Positions 8,367-16,862 of a stretch of DNA of 49,421 nt are shown piece by piece. Within the stretch, counting starts at the first letter, position 1; every line of letters starts with the position of its first letter. Below the pieces are notes generated by a model that was given only the letters and a program-made list of their open reading frames with translations, was not told the DNA's origin and made no database searches. The stretch covers positions 1 to 49,421 of the forward strand of contig JAGWML010000001.1 of NCBI GenBank assembly GCA_028873155.1, in the 5' to 3' direction. The stretch comes from Acidobacteriota bacterium. Its GTDB lineage: Bacteria > Acidobacteriota > Terriglobia > Terriglobales > Acidobacteriaceae. A program made the translations under genes and the position numbers.

Positions 8367-9785
8367 CTATTTTGCCGCGTCGCGGGCAACTTCCGCTTTG
8401 CCGCCGGGCGCATCCGCCGGCTTCAGCGGGGTTACCTTGATTCTGCTCACGCGCAGCCCGTCCATCTCCATCACGGTTAGCTCTTTGCCGTCGTAGACTA
8501 CGCTTTCGCCCAAGGCCGGGATGTGGCCCAACCGCATCAGGAAGAATCCAGCCAGAGTTTCCACTCCTCCGTCCCGCGGCAGGGACCAATGCATCTGCGT
8601 CTCAAGATCGCGCAGGGTCACTCCGCCATCCAGCACAAAGGTCCCGCCTGCCGTGCCAAGCAGTGGCCTCGTCAGGTCGTCAAATTCGTCCTCCAATTCT
8701 CCTGTCAACTGCTCCAGCGCATCCTCAGCAGTGACCAGCCCGACGGTCGAGCCAAATTCATCCACCACAATCGCCATCTGCCGCCTGCGGCGCTGGAACT
8801 CCTGGATCAGGTCGAGGACATTCTTCGTCTCCGGCATCACCAGCACGTCTCTCATGACTTGCCCAAGGCGCAAATCCACAATGGCAGACCCTGCCTTCTC
8901 TGCCCCTCCGCGATCACTGCGCACCACCGGCCTGAAAAACATCAGGCGAGCCAGATCCTTGGCGTACACCACTCCAACAATGTGCTCCGTGCCGCGGCTC
9001 TCGTCATATACAGGAACGCGAGAAAGCTGATGCTCAATGACCCGCGCGCTCGCCTCTTCGATTGGCATGTTGGATGGCAATGAGAAGATCTGCTGGCGCG
9101 GCGTCATAATTTCGCGGATGGGCACATCGTCCAGTTCGAGCGCACGATGCACGAGCGTCTCCTGGAACGCAGGCAGCAATCCGACGCGCCGGGCCGCCGT
9201 CGCAATCAGCTTCAGTTCCTCAGGAGAGTGCACAGAAGCTCGTTCTGAAATGGGGACATCGAATCCGCGAAGAGCTGCCGCCGCGGAGTACCGCAGCGCC
9301 CGCACCGCAGGCCGAGCCAGGGTCATGAAGACCGACATCGGCGGCGCCACCGCCACGGCAAGAGCTTCGGCGCGGCGCAATGCCAACGACTTGGGAACCA
9401 GTTCGCCCACCACGACATGCAGATAAGTGATGAGTCCGAAGCCAAGGGACACCGCTGCCAGATGCGCGTAGATCTGCGCATGCGGCACGGAGCTCAGCAT
9501 CCTGAGGAAAAAGGCCGCAGCGAGTGGCTCGCCAATCCAGCCCAGAGCAAGTGAGCAAAGAGTCACGCCCAGTTGCACCGCAGGCAGAAAGTCTTCCAGG
9601 TCATCCTGGAGCCGGCGTACGGCTCGCGCTCCGGGAATACCAGCGGCCATCATCTGCTCAATTCGCGTCTCGCGCACACTGACCAGAGCAAACTCCGCGG
9701 CCACAAAAAAGGCATTCGCCAGAATCAGCAACGCCACGGATACACATTGCAACAGCAGCAGACCGTGCATCTTGCCTGTGAGCAT
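8367..9785 (-). CDS. HlyC/CorC (CNNM-type) membrane protein with CBS pair
   Basis: A 472-residue inner-membrane protein. Three or four hydrophobic segments in the first ~160 residues (LLLLQCVSVALLILANAFFV, LGVTLCSLALGW, LAAVSLGFGLITYLHVVVGE) form the DUF21/CNNM domain with the AEFALVSVRETRIE signature. A CBS pair follows (MTPRQQIFSLPS; VLVMPETKNVLDLIQEF), then the CorC_HlyC transport-associated domain (VLDGGVTLRDLETQM, LAGFFLMRLGHIP). The family is linked to magnesium and other cation transport. ATG 9785 has GGGGA upstream and avoids the overlap with the divergent gene that a start at 9881 would create. Confidence 0.88.
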   Translation of the reverse strand: MLTGKMHGLLLLQCVSVALLILANAFFVAAEFALVSVRETRIEQMMAAGIPGARAVRRLQDDLEDFLPAVQLGVTLCSLALGWIGEPLAAAFFLRMLSSVPHAQIYAHLAAVSLGFGLITYLHVVVGELVPKSLALRRAEALAVAVAPPMSVFMTLARPAVRALRYSAAAALRGFDVPISERASVHSPEELKLIATAARRVGLLPAFQETLVHRALELDDVPIREIMTPRQQIFSLPSNMPIEEASARVIEHQLSRVPVYDESRGTEHIVGVVYAKDLARLMFFRPVVRSDRGGAEKAGSAIVDLRLGQVMRDVLVMPETKNVLDLIQEFQRRRRQMAIVVDEFGSTVGLVTAEDALEQLTGELEDEFDDLTRPLLGTAGGTFVLDGGVTLRDLETQMHWSLPRDGGVETLAGFFLMRLGHIPALGESVVYDGKELTVMEMDGLRVSRIKVTPLKPADAPGGKAEVARDAAK

Positions 9786-9868
9786 AGCATCCCCGGACTC
9801 ATCCGAAGCCACCATCGGCTGGAACCATTCGAACCTTCCCTGCGTATGGCAGATTGTGGAGGGTTCCT

Positions 9869-11074
9869 GTGGCTGCATCACGCAAAAGTAGACGCTTCTG
9901 GATCTGGATCAGTATTCCTGCATTGCTTATCCTTGTGGCGGCTGCCATCGGCATCACTCACCTTGCTCACGGGTCTCAGGTGGATCCGAATCGCCTGGCA
10001 AAGGTGCAGCGTGGCGATGTTACGCGCTCCGTAGTTGCAACGGGAACAATCGAGCCCATCACCAAGGTTGAGGTCAAGTCCAAGGCCTCCGGTATCGTTG
10101 AAAAGCTGCTCGTCGACATCAACTCGCGTGTCCGCAAGGGCCAGGAGCTGGCTCAGCTGGATCAAGAAGAGATTCAGGCCGAGGTGGACGCCCAGCGCGC
10201 CCAGCTTGCCGCGGCCGAGGCCAACGTGGTCACCTATCAGGCCAATATCGAACAGGACAAGGTGAACGCTGCGGCTCCCGACCTTCCCATGTACAAGGCT
10301 ACGCTGGATCGAAATCTGCAGATGCAGAAAGAAGGCGTTGTCAGCCAGCAGGCGCTCGACAATGCAAATCGCGATTACCTGGCGGCGCTGAATAAGCGGG
10401 ATGCCGCGCAAGCACAGATCGGCGTCGACTCCGCACGCCTGAAACAGGCGCGCGCGCAGGTGATGCAGAGCCAGGCCAGCCTCAAACAGTTGGAAGAGCA
10501 GCTCAGTTACACCACCATCCTCGCGCCGATGGATGGCGTCATCCTCTCGCGGGATGTGGAGATTGGCGATGCGGTCAGCTCGATTCTGGTTCTCGGGTCC
10601 ACGGCAACGCTTATCATGACCGAAGGCGACACGACCCAGGTTTACGTGAAAGGCAAGGTCGACGAAGCCGACATCGCGCACGTCTATCTCGGCCAGCCGG
10701 CCCGGATCAAGATGGAAAGCTTCCGCGACCGCGTCTTCCAGGGTAAAGTGACCAAGATTGCGCCTCTCGGCGTGGCCAAGGACAACGTGACCACCTTTGA
10801 AGTTCGCGTCTCGATTGACAACCCGACGGGTGAGTTGAAGGCGAACATGACCGCCAACGCTGAGATTCTTTTGGACGAGCACATAGGTGTGCTTACCGTA
10901 CCCGAGAATGCGGTGAACTACGACAACAAGAAGAACGCATTCGTCAATGTTCCCGATCGCGGCCAGAAGGATGGCACGCGCAAAGCGGCTGTCACCGTAG
11001 GCCTCTCCAACGGCTCAGTGACAGAAATTGTCAGCGGGCTCAAGGAAGGCGACTCGGTTGTTCTGCAGCAGTGA
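9869..11074 (+). CDS. Periplasmic membrane-fusion protein (HlyD/MacA type)
   Basis: A 401-residue adaptor. GTG 9869 has GGAGG six bases upstream and is preferred to TTG 9854. A basic N-terminus leads into one transmembrane anchor (WIWISIPALLILVAAAIGI). Then come the lipoyl half (VEVKSKASGIVEKLLVDI), a long helical hairpin (about 85-190) rich in Ala, Gln and Lys, the second lipoyl half (TTILAPMDGVILSRDVEIG) and beta-barrel domains. MacA-like adaptors link an inner-membrane pump to an outer-membrane channel. No MacB, RND pump or TolC gene adjoins it here, and the next gene is a DUF4097 protein. Confidence 0.9.
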   Translation: MAASRKSRRFWIWISIPALLILVAAAIGITHLAHGSQVDPNRLAKVQRGDVTRSVVATGTIEPITKVEVKSKASGIVEKLLVDINSRVRKGQELAQLDQEEIQAEVDAQRAQLAAAEANVVTYQANIEQDKVNAAAPDLPMYKATLDRNLQMQKEGVVSQQALDNANRDYLAALNKRDAAQAQIGVDSARLKQARAQVMQSQASLKQLEEQLSYTTILAPMDGVILSRDVEIGDAVSSILVLGSTATLIMTEGDTTQVYVKGKVDEADIAHVYLGQPARIKMESFRDRVFQGKVTKIAPLGVAKDNVTTFEVRVSIDNPTGELKANMTANAEILLDEHIGVLTVPENAVNYDNKKNAFVNVPDRGQKDGTRKAAVTVGLSNGSVTEIVSGLKEGDSVVLQQ

Positions 11075-11120
11075 GCGCCCCATCGTCGTTCGGCGTCACA
11101 GCTTTCAGATGAGGATTGCC

Positions 11121-11951
11121 ATGAAGCGAATGTTCATTCCAGCCTTTGCCCTGCTCTTCAGCGCACTGCCTGCGCTTGCTGCTGAAGCAACGTTTGATCG
11201 CACTCTCACTGTGAATGGCCCCGTTGACCTGACCGTCTCCGACGGCGCCGGTACTATCCACATCACGCGTGGGTCCGACCAGCGGATCCACATCTCTGGC
11301 CGTGTTCATTCCGGGTGGGATTCAAGCGGCCAGCGAGCCAGTGAAGTCGCGGCCAATCCGCCGATTCAACAGACCGGTAACATCGTCCGCATTGGTGGCC
11401 ACGGCTTTGATCTCCAGCATGTCTCCATTGACTACGAGATTCAGGCGCCCGCAAGCGCCCATCTCAAAGCAAATACAGGTTCGGGCAGCCTGCGCATCGA
11501 AGGTGTAGGCCAGGATGCCCACCTGTCAACGGGATCCGGCGATATTCGCGCCGAGGGTTTGCAGGGCGGATTCATCATCGGCACCGGCTCAGGCAATATC
11601 GTCGCAACACAGGTATCCGCAGGCGATGTCAAAGCAGACACCGGCTCGGGCGACATTGATCTGCAAGGCATCCACGGCGGTCTTCATACCGCCACCGGCT
11701 CCGGCAAGATTCGCGTGAGTGGAACCCCCACCAGTGCCTGGCGACTTCAAACCGGCTCCGGCAACATCGAGTTCACGCCCGGCTCCGCAGGCTTTGCGCT
11801 GGATGCGTCCACCGGCTCCGGAGACATTCGCAGCGACCAGCAGATGGCCATGCAGGGCTCCATCAACCGCCATCACGTGGTGGCAAATATACACGGCGGC
11901 GGACCGCTGGTCCGCATCGAAACCGGATCGGGAGATATCCGCATTCACTAA
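11121..11951 (+). CDS. Exported DUF4097-type beta-repeat protein with eight TGSG turns
   Basis: A 276-residue protein with a signal peptide (MKRMFIPAFALLFSALPALA). ATG 11121 has AGGA six bases upstream. The mature part repeats a strand-turn unit of about 17-22 residues built on TGSG followed by a hydrophobic pair; eight copies are visible (TGSGSL, TGSGDI, TGSGNI, TGSGDI, TGSGKI, TGSGNI, TGSGDI, TGSGDI). This is the stacked beta architecture of DUF4097/toast-rack proteins. Function is unknown; such proteins are often near envelope-stress and transport genes. It starts 47 bases after the membrane-fusion protein and is probably co-transcribed. Confidence 0.82.
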   Translation: MKRMFIPAFALLFSALPALAAEATFDRTLTVNGPVDLTVSDGAGTIHITRGSDQRIHISGRVHSGWDSSGQRASEVAANPPIQQTGNIVRIGGHGFDLQHVSIDYEIQAPASAHLKANTGSGSLRIEGVGQDAHLSTGSGDIRAEGLQGGFIIGTGSGNIVATQVSAGDVKADTGSGDIDLQGIHGGLHTATGSGKIRVSGTPTSAWRLQTGSGNIEFTPGSAGFALDASTGSGDIRSDQQMAMQGSINRHHVVANIHGGGPLVRIETGSGDIRIH

Positions 11952-11991
11952 CGCCACTGCGCGGCAGTTCCAGCTTTTACACTGAAGGGGT

Positions 11992-12753
11992 ATGGTTCGC
12001 GTCTTCCGCCCGCTTCCCGTCGATTCGCTCAAGTTGCTGGTATTTGATCTCGATGGCACGCTGATCGACTCCGCACAGGACCTGTGCAACAGCGTGAACG
12101 CAACCCTTGAGCACTTCGGCCGTCGCCATCTGCCCGATGCAACCATCGCGCGTTATATCGGGAATGGCGCGCTGATGCTGGTGCGCCGCGCCATGGGCCA
12201 TGCCAGTAAAGATGAGCTCGACGATGCGCTGCTGACGGATGCGCACAGGTTTTTCCTCGAATACTATCTCGAACACAAGCTCGATTTCACCTACGCATAC
12301 GACGGCGTCCTTGAGGCGCTCTCTGCCTTGCGCACCATGCACGAGGCGCCAGGCGCAGCGTCTCGCGCCATGGCTGTGCTCACCAACAAGCCTGTGCGTC
12401 CGGCACGCGCCATTTGCGAGGCGCTGGACCTTGCGCCGTATTTCATCAATATTTATGGCGGCAACAGCTTTACCACCAAGAAACCTGATCCGGAAGGCCT
12501 CTTCGCCCTGATGCAGGAGGCGAGTGCGCTGCCTGAGGAGACCGTCATGATCGGCGACAGTCAGGTCGATGTTGAAACGGCGCGGAATGCGGGTGCGTGG
12601 TCGGTGGGTTGCACTTTCGGCCTTTCTCCGGAGAGCCTGACCTCGCTGCCCCCCGATGTCCTGGTCGATTCCCCGGCGGACTGGACTCGCCTGCTGACGC
12701 CGCCGAGATTGCTGACAAGCTCCGGTACATCTGAAAGCGCACCCATGGCGTAA
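11992..12753 (+). CDS. HAD hydrolase, phosphoglycolate phosphatase-like
   Basis: A 253-residue cytoplasmic HAD phosphatase. Motif I is VFDLDGTLIDSAQDL with the nucleophile Asp and the acid/base Asp two residues on. A helical cap follows (about 40-115). Motif II is VLTNKP, motif III is the Lys in TKKPDPEGL, and motif IV is VMIGDSQVDVETARNAG. The arrangement is that of Gph, which removes phosphate from 2-phosphoglycolate, though other small phosphates are possible. ATG 11992 sits very close to GGGG, so the exact start is a little uncertain. Confidence 0.87.
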   Translation: MVRVFRPLPVDSLKLLVFDLDGTLIDSAQDLCNSVNATLEHFGRRHLPDATIARYIGNGALMLVRRAMGHASKDELDDALLTDAHRFFLEYYLEHKLDFTYAYDGVLEALSALRTMHEAPGAASRAMAVLTNKPVRPARAICEALDLAPYFINIYGGNSFTTKKPDPEGLFALMQEASALPEETVMIGDSQVDVETARNAGAWSVGCTFGLSPESLTSLPPDVLVDSPADWTRLLTPPRLLTSSGTSESAPMA

Positions 12754-12863
12754 ACTACGTGCCGAGGCGCGCAGGCACGCGATCAAGGCGCCAAATTCCA
12801 GCGATATTCGTCCATCGCGGGAACCAGCACACACCGTTTTGCGTATCGGGGCAAGGAGGCGGA

Positions 12864-13406
12864 ATGATACACAAGCTTGGCATTGCAATCGCACTCTTTG
12901 GAGCGGCCATCCTGGTGTTCCCTGCTCGCGCCCATGCGAGCCGCGACGTGGTCCAGTTCGGCAGCGATATCGTCGTGCCGCAGGGCCAGTCTATCCATGA
13001 CGCGGTCTGCTTTTTCTGCTCCGTCAAGGTAGAGGGCATTGCGGAACACGATCTCGTCGTCTTCTTTGGCAGCACGCAGATCGACGGCGAAGCCAAACAC
13101 GACATCGTCACCTTCTTTGGCGATGTTCACGTGGGTACAAACGTCCACATCGGCCACGACGTCGTGAATTTCTTCGGCACCACTCGCCTGGGAGACAACT
13201 CCTCTATCGGCAATGATGCCGTCATCATGTTTGGCGACATGCGTGCCGCGGAAACCTCATCCGTCGCCGGCAATCGGGTCATTCAGCCGTTCTTTTTACT
13301 GCTGATCCCGCTGGGCATCCTTGCCGCGCTGATCTTCGGAATCATCGCCCTGATTCGCTGGATTCAACGCCCGGCGTATCCCGTCTATCCGCTGCCGCCG
13401 CACTAG
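12864..13406 (+). CDS. Exported beta-helix-like repeat protein with C-terminal membrane anchor
   Basis: A 180-residue protein. ATG 12864 has GGAGG five bases upstream. Residues 1-25 are a signal peptide (GAAILVFPARAHA). Five or six repeats of about 16-19 residues follow, each carrying a D-x-V-x-FFG core (HDLVVFFGSTQIDG, HDIVTFFGDVHVG, HDVVNFFGTTRLG, NDAVIMFGDMRA). This pattern suggests a left-handed or bactofilin-like beta-helix. A strong transmembrane segment (FFLLLIPLGILAALIFGIIAL) and a short basic, proline-rich tail close the protein. The family is unknown to me. It lies 110 bases after the phosphatase. Confidence 0.75.
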   Translation: MIHKLGIAIALFGAAILVFPARAHASRDVVQFGSDIVVPQGQSIHDAVCFFCSVKVEGIAEHDLVVFFGSTQIDGEAKHDIVTFFGDVHVGTNVHIGHDVVNFFGTTRLGDNSSIGNDAVIMFGDMRAAETSSVAGNRVIQPFFLLLIPLGILAALIFGIIALIRWIQRPAYPVYPLPPH

Positions 13407-13447
13407 CTATTTGATTCGCGCCCATCGCCGTGAAGCTGTCGGGCGCC

Positions 13448-13909
13448 CTATGGCGCCAGCGGCGTAATATCCGTTACCGGCAAATCCCAGTGCGCGAGCA
13501 ATATCTCAAATCGCCGCTGCTCTTCCCTCTTGTATGTCGCCTGATCTGGCCACAATTCCTTGATCATGGCCTCCTCATCGGGATTCGCCGTCGTCGCCAC
13601 GGTTGAATTCCTGAAGCGGATCGTCACCCGGTAATCCCATCGCCCGTCTTCTGTCGTGTGGTACGCAGGTGACTCAATCTTGACCGACAGCATTCTACCC
13701 GTCGTCTCCATCCGGCGCAGCAGGGGATAGTGGTTCTTCAGAAATAAATCCAGAAACTCCTGCTGATGCCCCCACTGCACTTTGTAGTAGTACTCCACCG
13801 TGTAGGGCTGGTCGGCCTTGCCCTGCGGCGGCGCGCCTTGCGCTGTCACGGGCATTCCCATTCCAAGGGCAATCAATGCCCCGCAAACCGCAATCCAAAT
13901 CCTGCGCAT
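13448..13909 (-). CDS. Small secreted protein, possibly NIPSNAP/dimeric alpha-beta barrel-like
   Basis: A 153-residue protein with a signal peptide (MRRIWIAVCGALIALGMGMPVTAQG). ATG 13909 has AGGAG seven bases upstream and is preferred to TTG 13927. The mature part opens with YTVEYYYKVQWGHQQEFLDL, and its alternating strands and helices resemble ferredoxin-like dimeric barrels (NIPSNAP or EthD type), but this is a weak structural impression. It is convergent with the beta-helix-like gene, and a short GGCGCC hairpin lies at the junction near 13442-13457. Confidence 0.65.
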   Translation of the reverse strand: MRRIWIAVCGALIALGMGMPVTAQGAPPQGKADQPYTVEYYYKVQWGHQQEFLDLFLKNHYPLLRRMETTGRMLSVKIESPAYHTTEDGRWDYRVTIRFRNSTVATTANPDEEAMIKELWPDQATYKREEQRRFEILLAHWDLPVTDITPLAP

Positions 13910-14035
13910 CGCTTCTCTCCTATGCAAGAACCGTGCGCCATTCTACCGCGAATCCTGCCCGAGCGCCGCGCCGCCATTCGCTGCACCCTTCTGCCGCGCT
14001 CGTGAATCCAATGCAGCACAGGAGACAGATTTCCC

Positions 14036-14779
14036 ATGTCCAGCAAAATTGCCTTCGTCACAGGCGGAAACCGCGGCATCGGCTTCCAGACCGCTCTTGA
14101 CCTCCACAACGCGGGAGTGGCGGTCGTCATCGGCTCGCGTGATCCCAAGCAAGGGGAGCAGGCTCTCCACGAGCTGCGTCAGGCGGGCGCCACGGCTGAA
14201 ATGCTTCCGTTCGACGTGACCGACGCATCCCATCACAAAGCCGCATTCGATTACTTCAACTCCCGGCATGGCCGCCTCGACATCCTCGTCAACAACGCCG
14301 GCATCGCAGCCGGTGGCTTTCCGCCAGTCGGCGCCGAACACACGGCCTGCGAAGCTCCGTCGGACGTTCTGCGCAAAGTCTTTGAGACGAACTTCTTTGC
14401 GCAGGTCGCTCTCACCCAGACGCTGCTGCCCCTGCTCAAAAAGAGCCCCGCGGCGCGCATCGTCAACCTCTCCAGCATTCTGGGCTCGCTCAAGCTTCAC
14501 GCCGAGCCCGGCTCGCCCATCTACGATGCAAAGTCCTTCGCCTACGACGCCTCGAAGACCGCGTTGAATGCCTTCACCATTCACCTTGCCTACGAGCTCC
14601 GCAACTCCAACATCAAGGTCAACTCGGCGCATCCTGGCTGGGTCAAAACGGATATGGGCGGCGAGCAGGCGCCCATGGAGCTCGCAGACGGAAGCAAGAC
14701 GAGTGTCGCGCTTGCCACTTTGCCCGACGACGGTCCGACCGGCGGTTTCTTTCACATGGGCAAGCCCCTTCCCTGGTAA
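14036..14779 (+). CDS. Short-chain dehydrogenase/reductase
   Basis: A 247-residue cytoplasmic oxidoreductase of the classical SDR family. VTGGNRGIG (8-16) is the cofactor-binding TGxxxGIG, VNNAG (85-89) is the structural NNAG motif, and the catalytic residues are Ser in NLSSILGS (146/147), Tyr170 and Lys174 in YDASK. Arg at 35 in GSRD favours NADP(H). The sequence resembles carbonyl reductases acting on small carbonyls; the substrate is unknown. ATG 14036 has GGAGA upstream at a long spacing. Two hairpins at 14803-14859 follow the gene. Confidence 0.88.
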   Translation: MSSKIAFVTGGNRGIGFQTALDLHNAGVAVVIGSRDPKQGEQALHELRQAGATAEMLPFDVTDASHHKAAFDYFNSRHGRLDILVNNAGIAAGGFPPVGAEHTACEAPSDVLRKVFETNFFAQVALTQTLLPLLKKSPAARIVNLSSILGSLKLHAEPGSPIYDAKSFAYDASKTALNAFTIHLAYELRNSNIKVNSAHPGWVKTDMGGEQAPMELADGSKTSVALATLPDDGPTGGFFHMGKPLPW

Positions 14780-14802
14780 TGTCCGCGGGAAGCCAGCGAT
14801 CA

Positions 14803-14859
14803 GCGAGACGAGCATTCACGTCTCGCGCTTCCAGCCGAGGTGCGGGCTTTCCGCACCTC
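14803..14859 (+). terminator. Twin hairpins after the SDR gene
   Basis: GCGAGACG (14803-14810) pairs with CGTCTCGC (14819-14826). GAGGTGCGG (14837-14845) pairs with CCGCACCTC (14851-14859) over a GCTTT loop. Both stems are perfect. There is no U-tract, so termination is possible rather than certain. Confidence 0.45.
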
Positions 14860-14913
14860 TGGCCCAGCCCCTACAATGAGTCAAGACATCTAATTCATTG
14901 AAGGAACCCGACC

Positions 14914-15096
14914 ATGCCCCTCTCCGGAGAAGCCATCCGCCTGATGAACTATATTGACGATGTTGCAGTCACGCTGCGACGCCTCCTTGCCGCCGCTCCA
15001 GGTCTCTCCGCGGAAGAGCGCGCGCGTGTTGCGGAGCATCTCGAGCAGGCTCGCCCCAGCGCCAATGATGTGCTTCAGGCGCTTACCTCCCGATAA
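14914..15096 (+). CDS. 60-residue hypothetical protein
   Basis: MPLSGEAIRLMNYIDDVAVTLRR begins a short helical protein (split here at its natural break: MPLSGEAIRLMNYI then DDVAVTLRR). The ATG at 14914 has GGAA seven bases upstream. It is predicted to be two amphipathic helices with a central SAEERARVAEHLEQA segment. It ends 4 bases before the NAD-binding protein, so the two are likely co-translated. The family is not recognised. Good spacing, a ribosome-binding site and coupling support it. Confidence 0.5.
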   Translation: MPLSGEAIRLMNYIDDVAVTLRRLLAAAPGLSAEERARVAEHLEQARPSANDVLQALTSR

Positions 15097-15100
15097 TCCC

Positions 15101-15643
15101 TTGCCCATCACACTCGCCATCATTGGAGCAGGGCCACTGGGCCGCTGGCTGGCTCTTGCGGCTGCGCGCGCGGGCTATCGAGTGCTGCTGGAAGATGTCA
15201 TGCCGGTCAATCTGCGCCATGCACAGGAAGCGCTTCGCCTTGAGCTCAGCGCCGAAGCATTGCCCGCGGTCACCTTTGTTCAAACCGTCGAAGATGCCGT
15301 GCGTGAAGCAGACCTGGCAATCGATTGCGTCCCTGACGAACTCGAATCGAAGCTCGAAATCCTGTGGCTCCTCGATCGCATGGCTCCGCCGCGCACCATC
15401 CTGGCCACGCCCACCACGCATCTGTCGATCAAAGATCTCGCAGGCTGTACGTACCGCGCCGACCGCTGCGTCGCCATCGCTTCCAGCGCGTTTGAATTTA
15501 CCTCTGAGTCGGCCACGCACCCCGCGGGAGCTGCGCTGCTCCTGCGCAAAACCGATCACACCGCGAGCGACACCCTTCGCGTCGTGACAGACTTCTGGCA
15601 AAGTCTTGGCTTTGCTCCCGTCTGGGAGTCCGATCCGGCTTAG
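15101..15643 (+). CDS. 3-hydroxyacyl-CoA dehydrogenase NAD-binding domain protein
   Basis: A Rossmann-fold protein of 180 residues from TTG 15101; ATG 15068 is an alternative that would overlap the 60-aa gene. ITLAIIGAGPLGRWLALAAA is the GxGxxG dinucleotide-binding start. The sequence then follows the 3HCDH N-terminal domain, with TVEDAVREADLAIDCVPDEL and ILATPTTHLSIKDLA at the positions of the family's E-V-x-D and TNTSxL motifs. The C-terminal helical domain of full-length enzymes is missing, so it may not be a dehydrogenase by itself. It overlaps the convergent bshA by 4 bases. Confidence 0.7.
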   Translation: MPITLAIIGAGPLGRWLALAAARAGYRVLLEDVMPVNLRHAQEALRLELSAEALPAVTFVQTVEDAVREADLAIDCVPDELESKLEILWLLDRMAPPRTILATPTTHLSIKDLAGCTYRADRCVAIASSAFEFTSESATHPAGAALLLRKTDHTASDTLRVVTDFWQSLGFAPVWESDPA

Positions 15644-16785
15644 CTGGTTTGCGCCAGGATCGTCTCGTAGTACTGAACATAGCGCGGCACAATCTTCGTG
15701 GCGCAGAATCGCGTCCGTGCCGTCTTGCGAGCAGCATCCCGCATCGTTTCCAGCCGATCGCGATTTTGCAGAAGCGCCACGATGCCCGCGGCCATTGCAT
15801 CCAGCGCTGCCACGGGAAAGAGCAGTCCAGTCACTCCATCATCGATCAGCTCAGGCACACCGCCCACGCGGGTTGCGATTGCAGGCACCTTGCAGGCCAT
15901 CGCTTCCAGCGCCGCCAGTCCAAAGGATTCCAACTCGCTGGGCATCACCATGAGATCTGCCATAGCGAGCAGCTCATTCACACGTTCCTGCTTGCCCAGA
16001 AAATGAATGCGATCGTGGATTCCCAGCTCGTGCGCCAGCCACTCGGCAGCAGACCGGTCGGGACCGTCGCCCACGAGCACCAATTGTGCCGGCACTTCTC
16101 GTACAACGCGCGAGAAGATCTTCACCACGTCCACCACACGCTTCACAGGCCTGAAATTCGACAGGTGGATGAGAATCGCTTCTCCGTCTTTTGCGAATCG
16201 CTTTCGCGCCTCTGAGCGCACGGCCTCATCGGTAAATGGCGTGTACACGTCGCAGTTCACGAAGTTTGGAATCACTTCAATTCCGCGCGTAATGCCAAAG
16301 TCCTCAAGCGTCTTCTCTTTCAGGTAGCTCGATATGCTTGTCACGCCATCGCTCTCCTGAATTGCGTATTGCGTAATGGACAGATAGCTTCGATCCAGGC
16401 CGACAAGCGTGATATCTGTCCCGTGCAAGGTCGTCACAAATGGCAGCCGCCGACCCCGGCTCGCGAGCATCTGCCGTGCGAGCAGTGCGCTCACCGAATG
16501 AGGGATCGCATAGTGGACATGCAACAGATCCAGGTCATTGAATTCGGCCACCTCTGCCATGCGCGAGGCGAGCGCCAGATCGTAGGGAGGAAACTCAAAC
16601 AATGGATAGTTGGAAACGGGAACCTCGTGATAGAAGACCCCTTCGTTGCGACCATTCAACCGGAACGGCTGCGAGTAGGAGATGAAATGAACCTCATGCC
16701 CCGCCGCTGCAAGTTCGATGCCCAGCTCCGTCGCCACCACTCCTGAACCGCCGTAGGTGGGGTAGCACGTGATTCCAATCCGCAT
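15640..16785 (-). CDS. bshA: N-acetyl-alpha-D-glucosaminyl L-malate synthase
   Basis: A 381-residue GT4 glycosyltransferase catalysing the first step of bacillithiol synthesis: UDP-GlcNAc plus L-malate gives GlcNAc-malate. The opening IGITCYPTYGGSGVVATELG, HEVHFISYSQPFRL, HVHYAIPHSVSALLARQM and VTTLHGTDITLVG are characteristic of BshA, and the C-terminal MPSELESFGLAALEAMA is the GT4 E-x7-E motif. ATG 16785 has AAGGA upstream. The deacetylase and ligase (BshB, BshC) are not recognised in the window, but a ChbG/YdjC-type deacetylase lies immediately upstream. Confidence 0.93.
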   Translation of the reverse strand: MRIGITCYPTYGGSGVVATELGIELAAAGHEVHFISYSQPFRLNGRNEGVFYHEVPVSNYPLFEFPPYDLALASRMAEVAEFNDLDLLHVHYAIPHSVSALLARQMLASRGRRLPFVTTLHGTDITLVGLDRSYLSITQYAIQESDGVTSISSYLKEKTLEDFGITRGIEVIPNFVNCDVYTPFTDEAVRSEARKRFAKDGEAILIHLSNFRPVKRVVDVVKIFSRVVREVPAQLVLVGDGPDRSAAEWLAHELGIHDRIHFLGKQERVNELLAMADLMVMPSELESFGLAALEAMACKVPAIATRVGGVPELIDDGVTGLLFPVAALDAMAAGIVALLQNRDRLETMRDAARKTARTRFCATKIVPRYVQYYETILAQTS

Positions 16786-16862
16786 GGATCCTTCTTCTCA
16801 AACAAAACTGAGCGCCGAAGGGCAGGTGGTCCGTTCCTGGGAGACGCACCCTTCTGCCCGGC

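Noticed and set aside
11460..11951. Regular repeats that might be a CRISPR or tandem array
   Set aside because: The repeats are in-frame coding turns (TGSG) with divergent codons, not identical DNA repeats with spacers.
16786..16862. GGGCAG/CTGCCC pair between bshA and the deacetylase
   Set aside because: The arms are short and about 30 bases apart, with no run of T; not enough for a terminator or attenuator.
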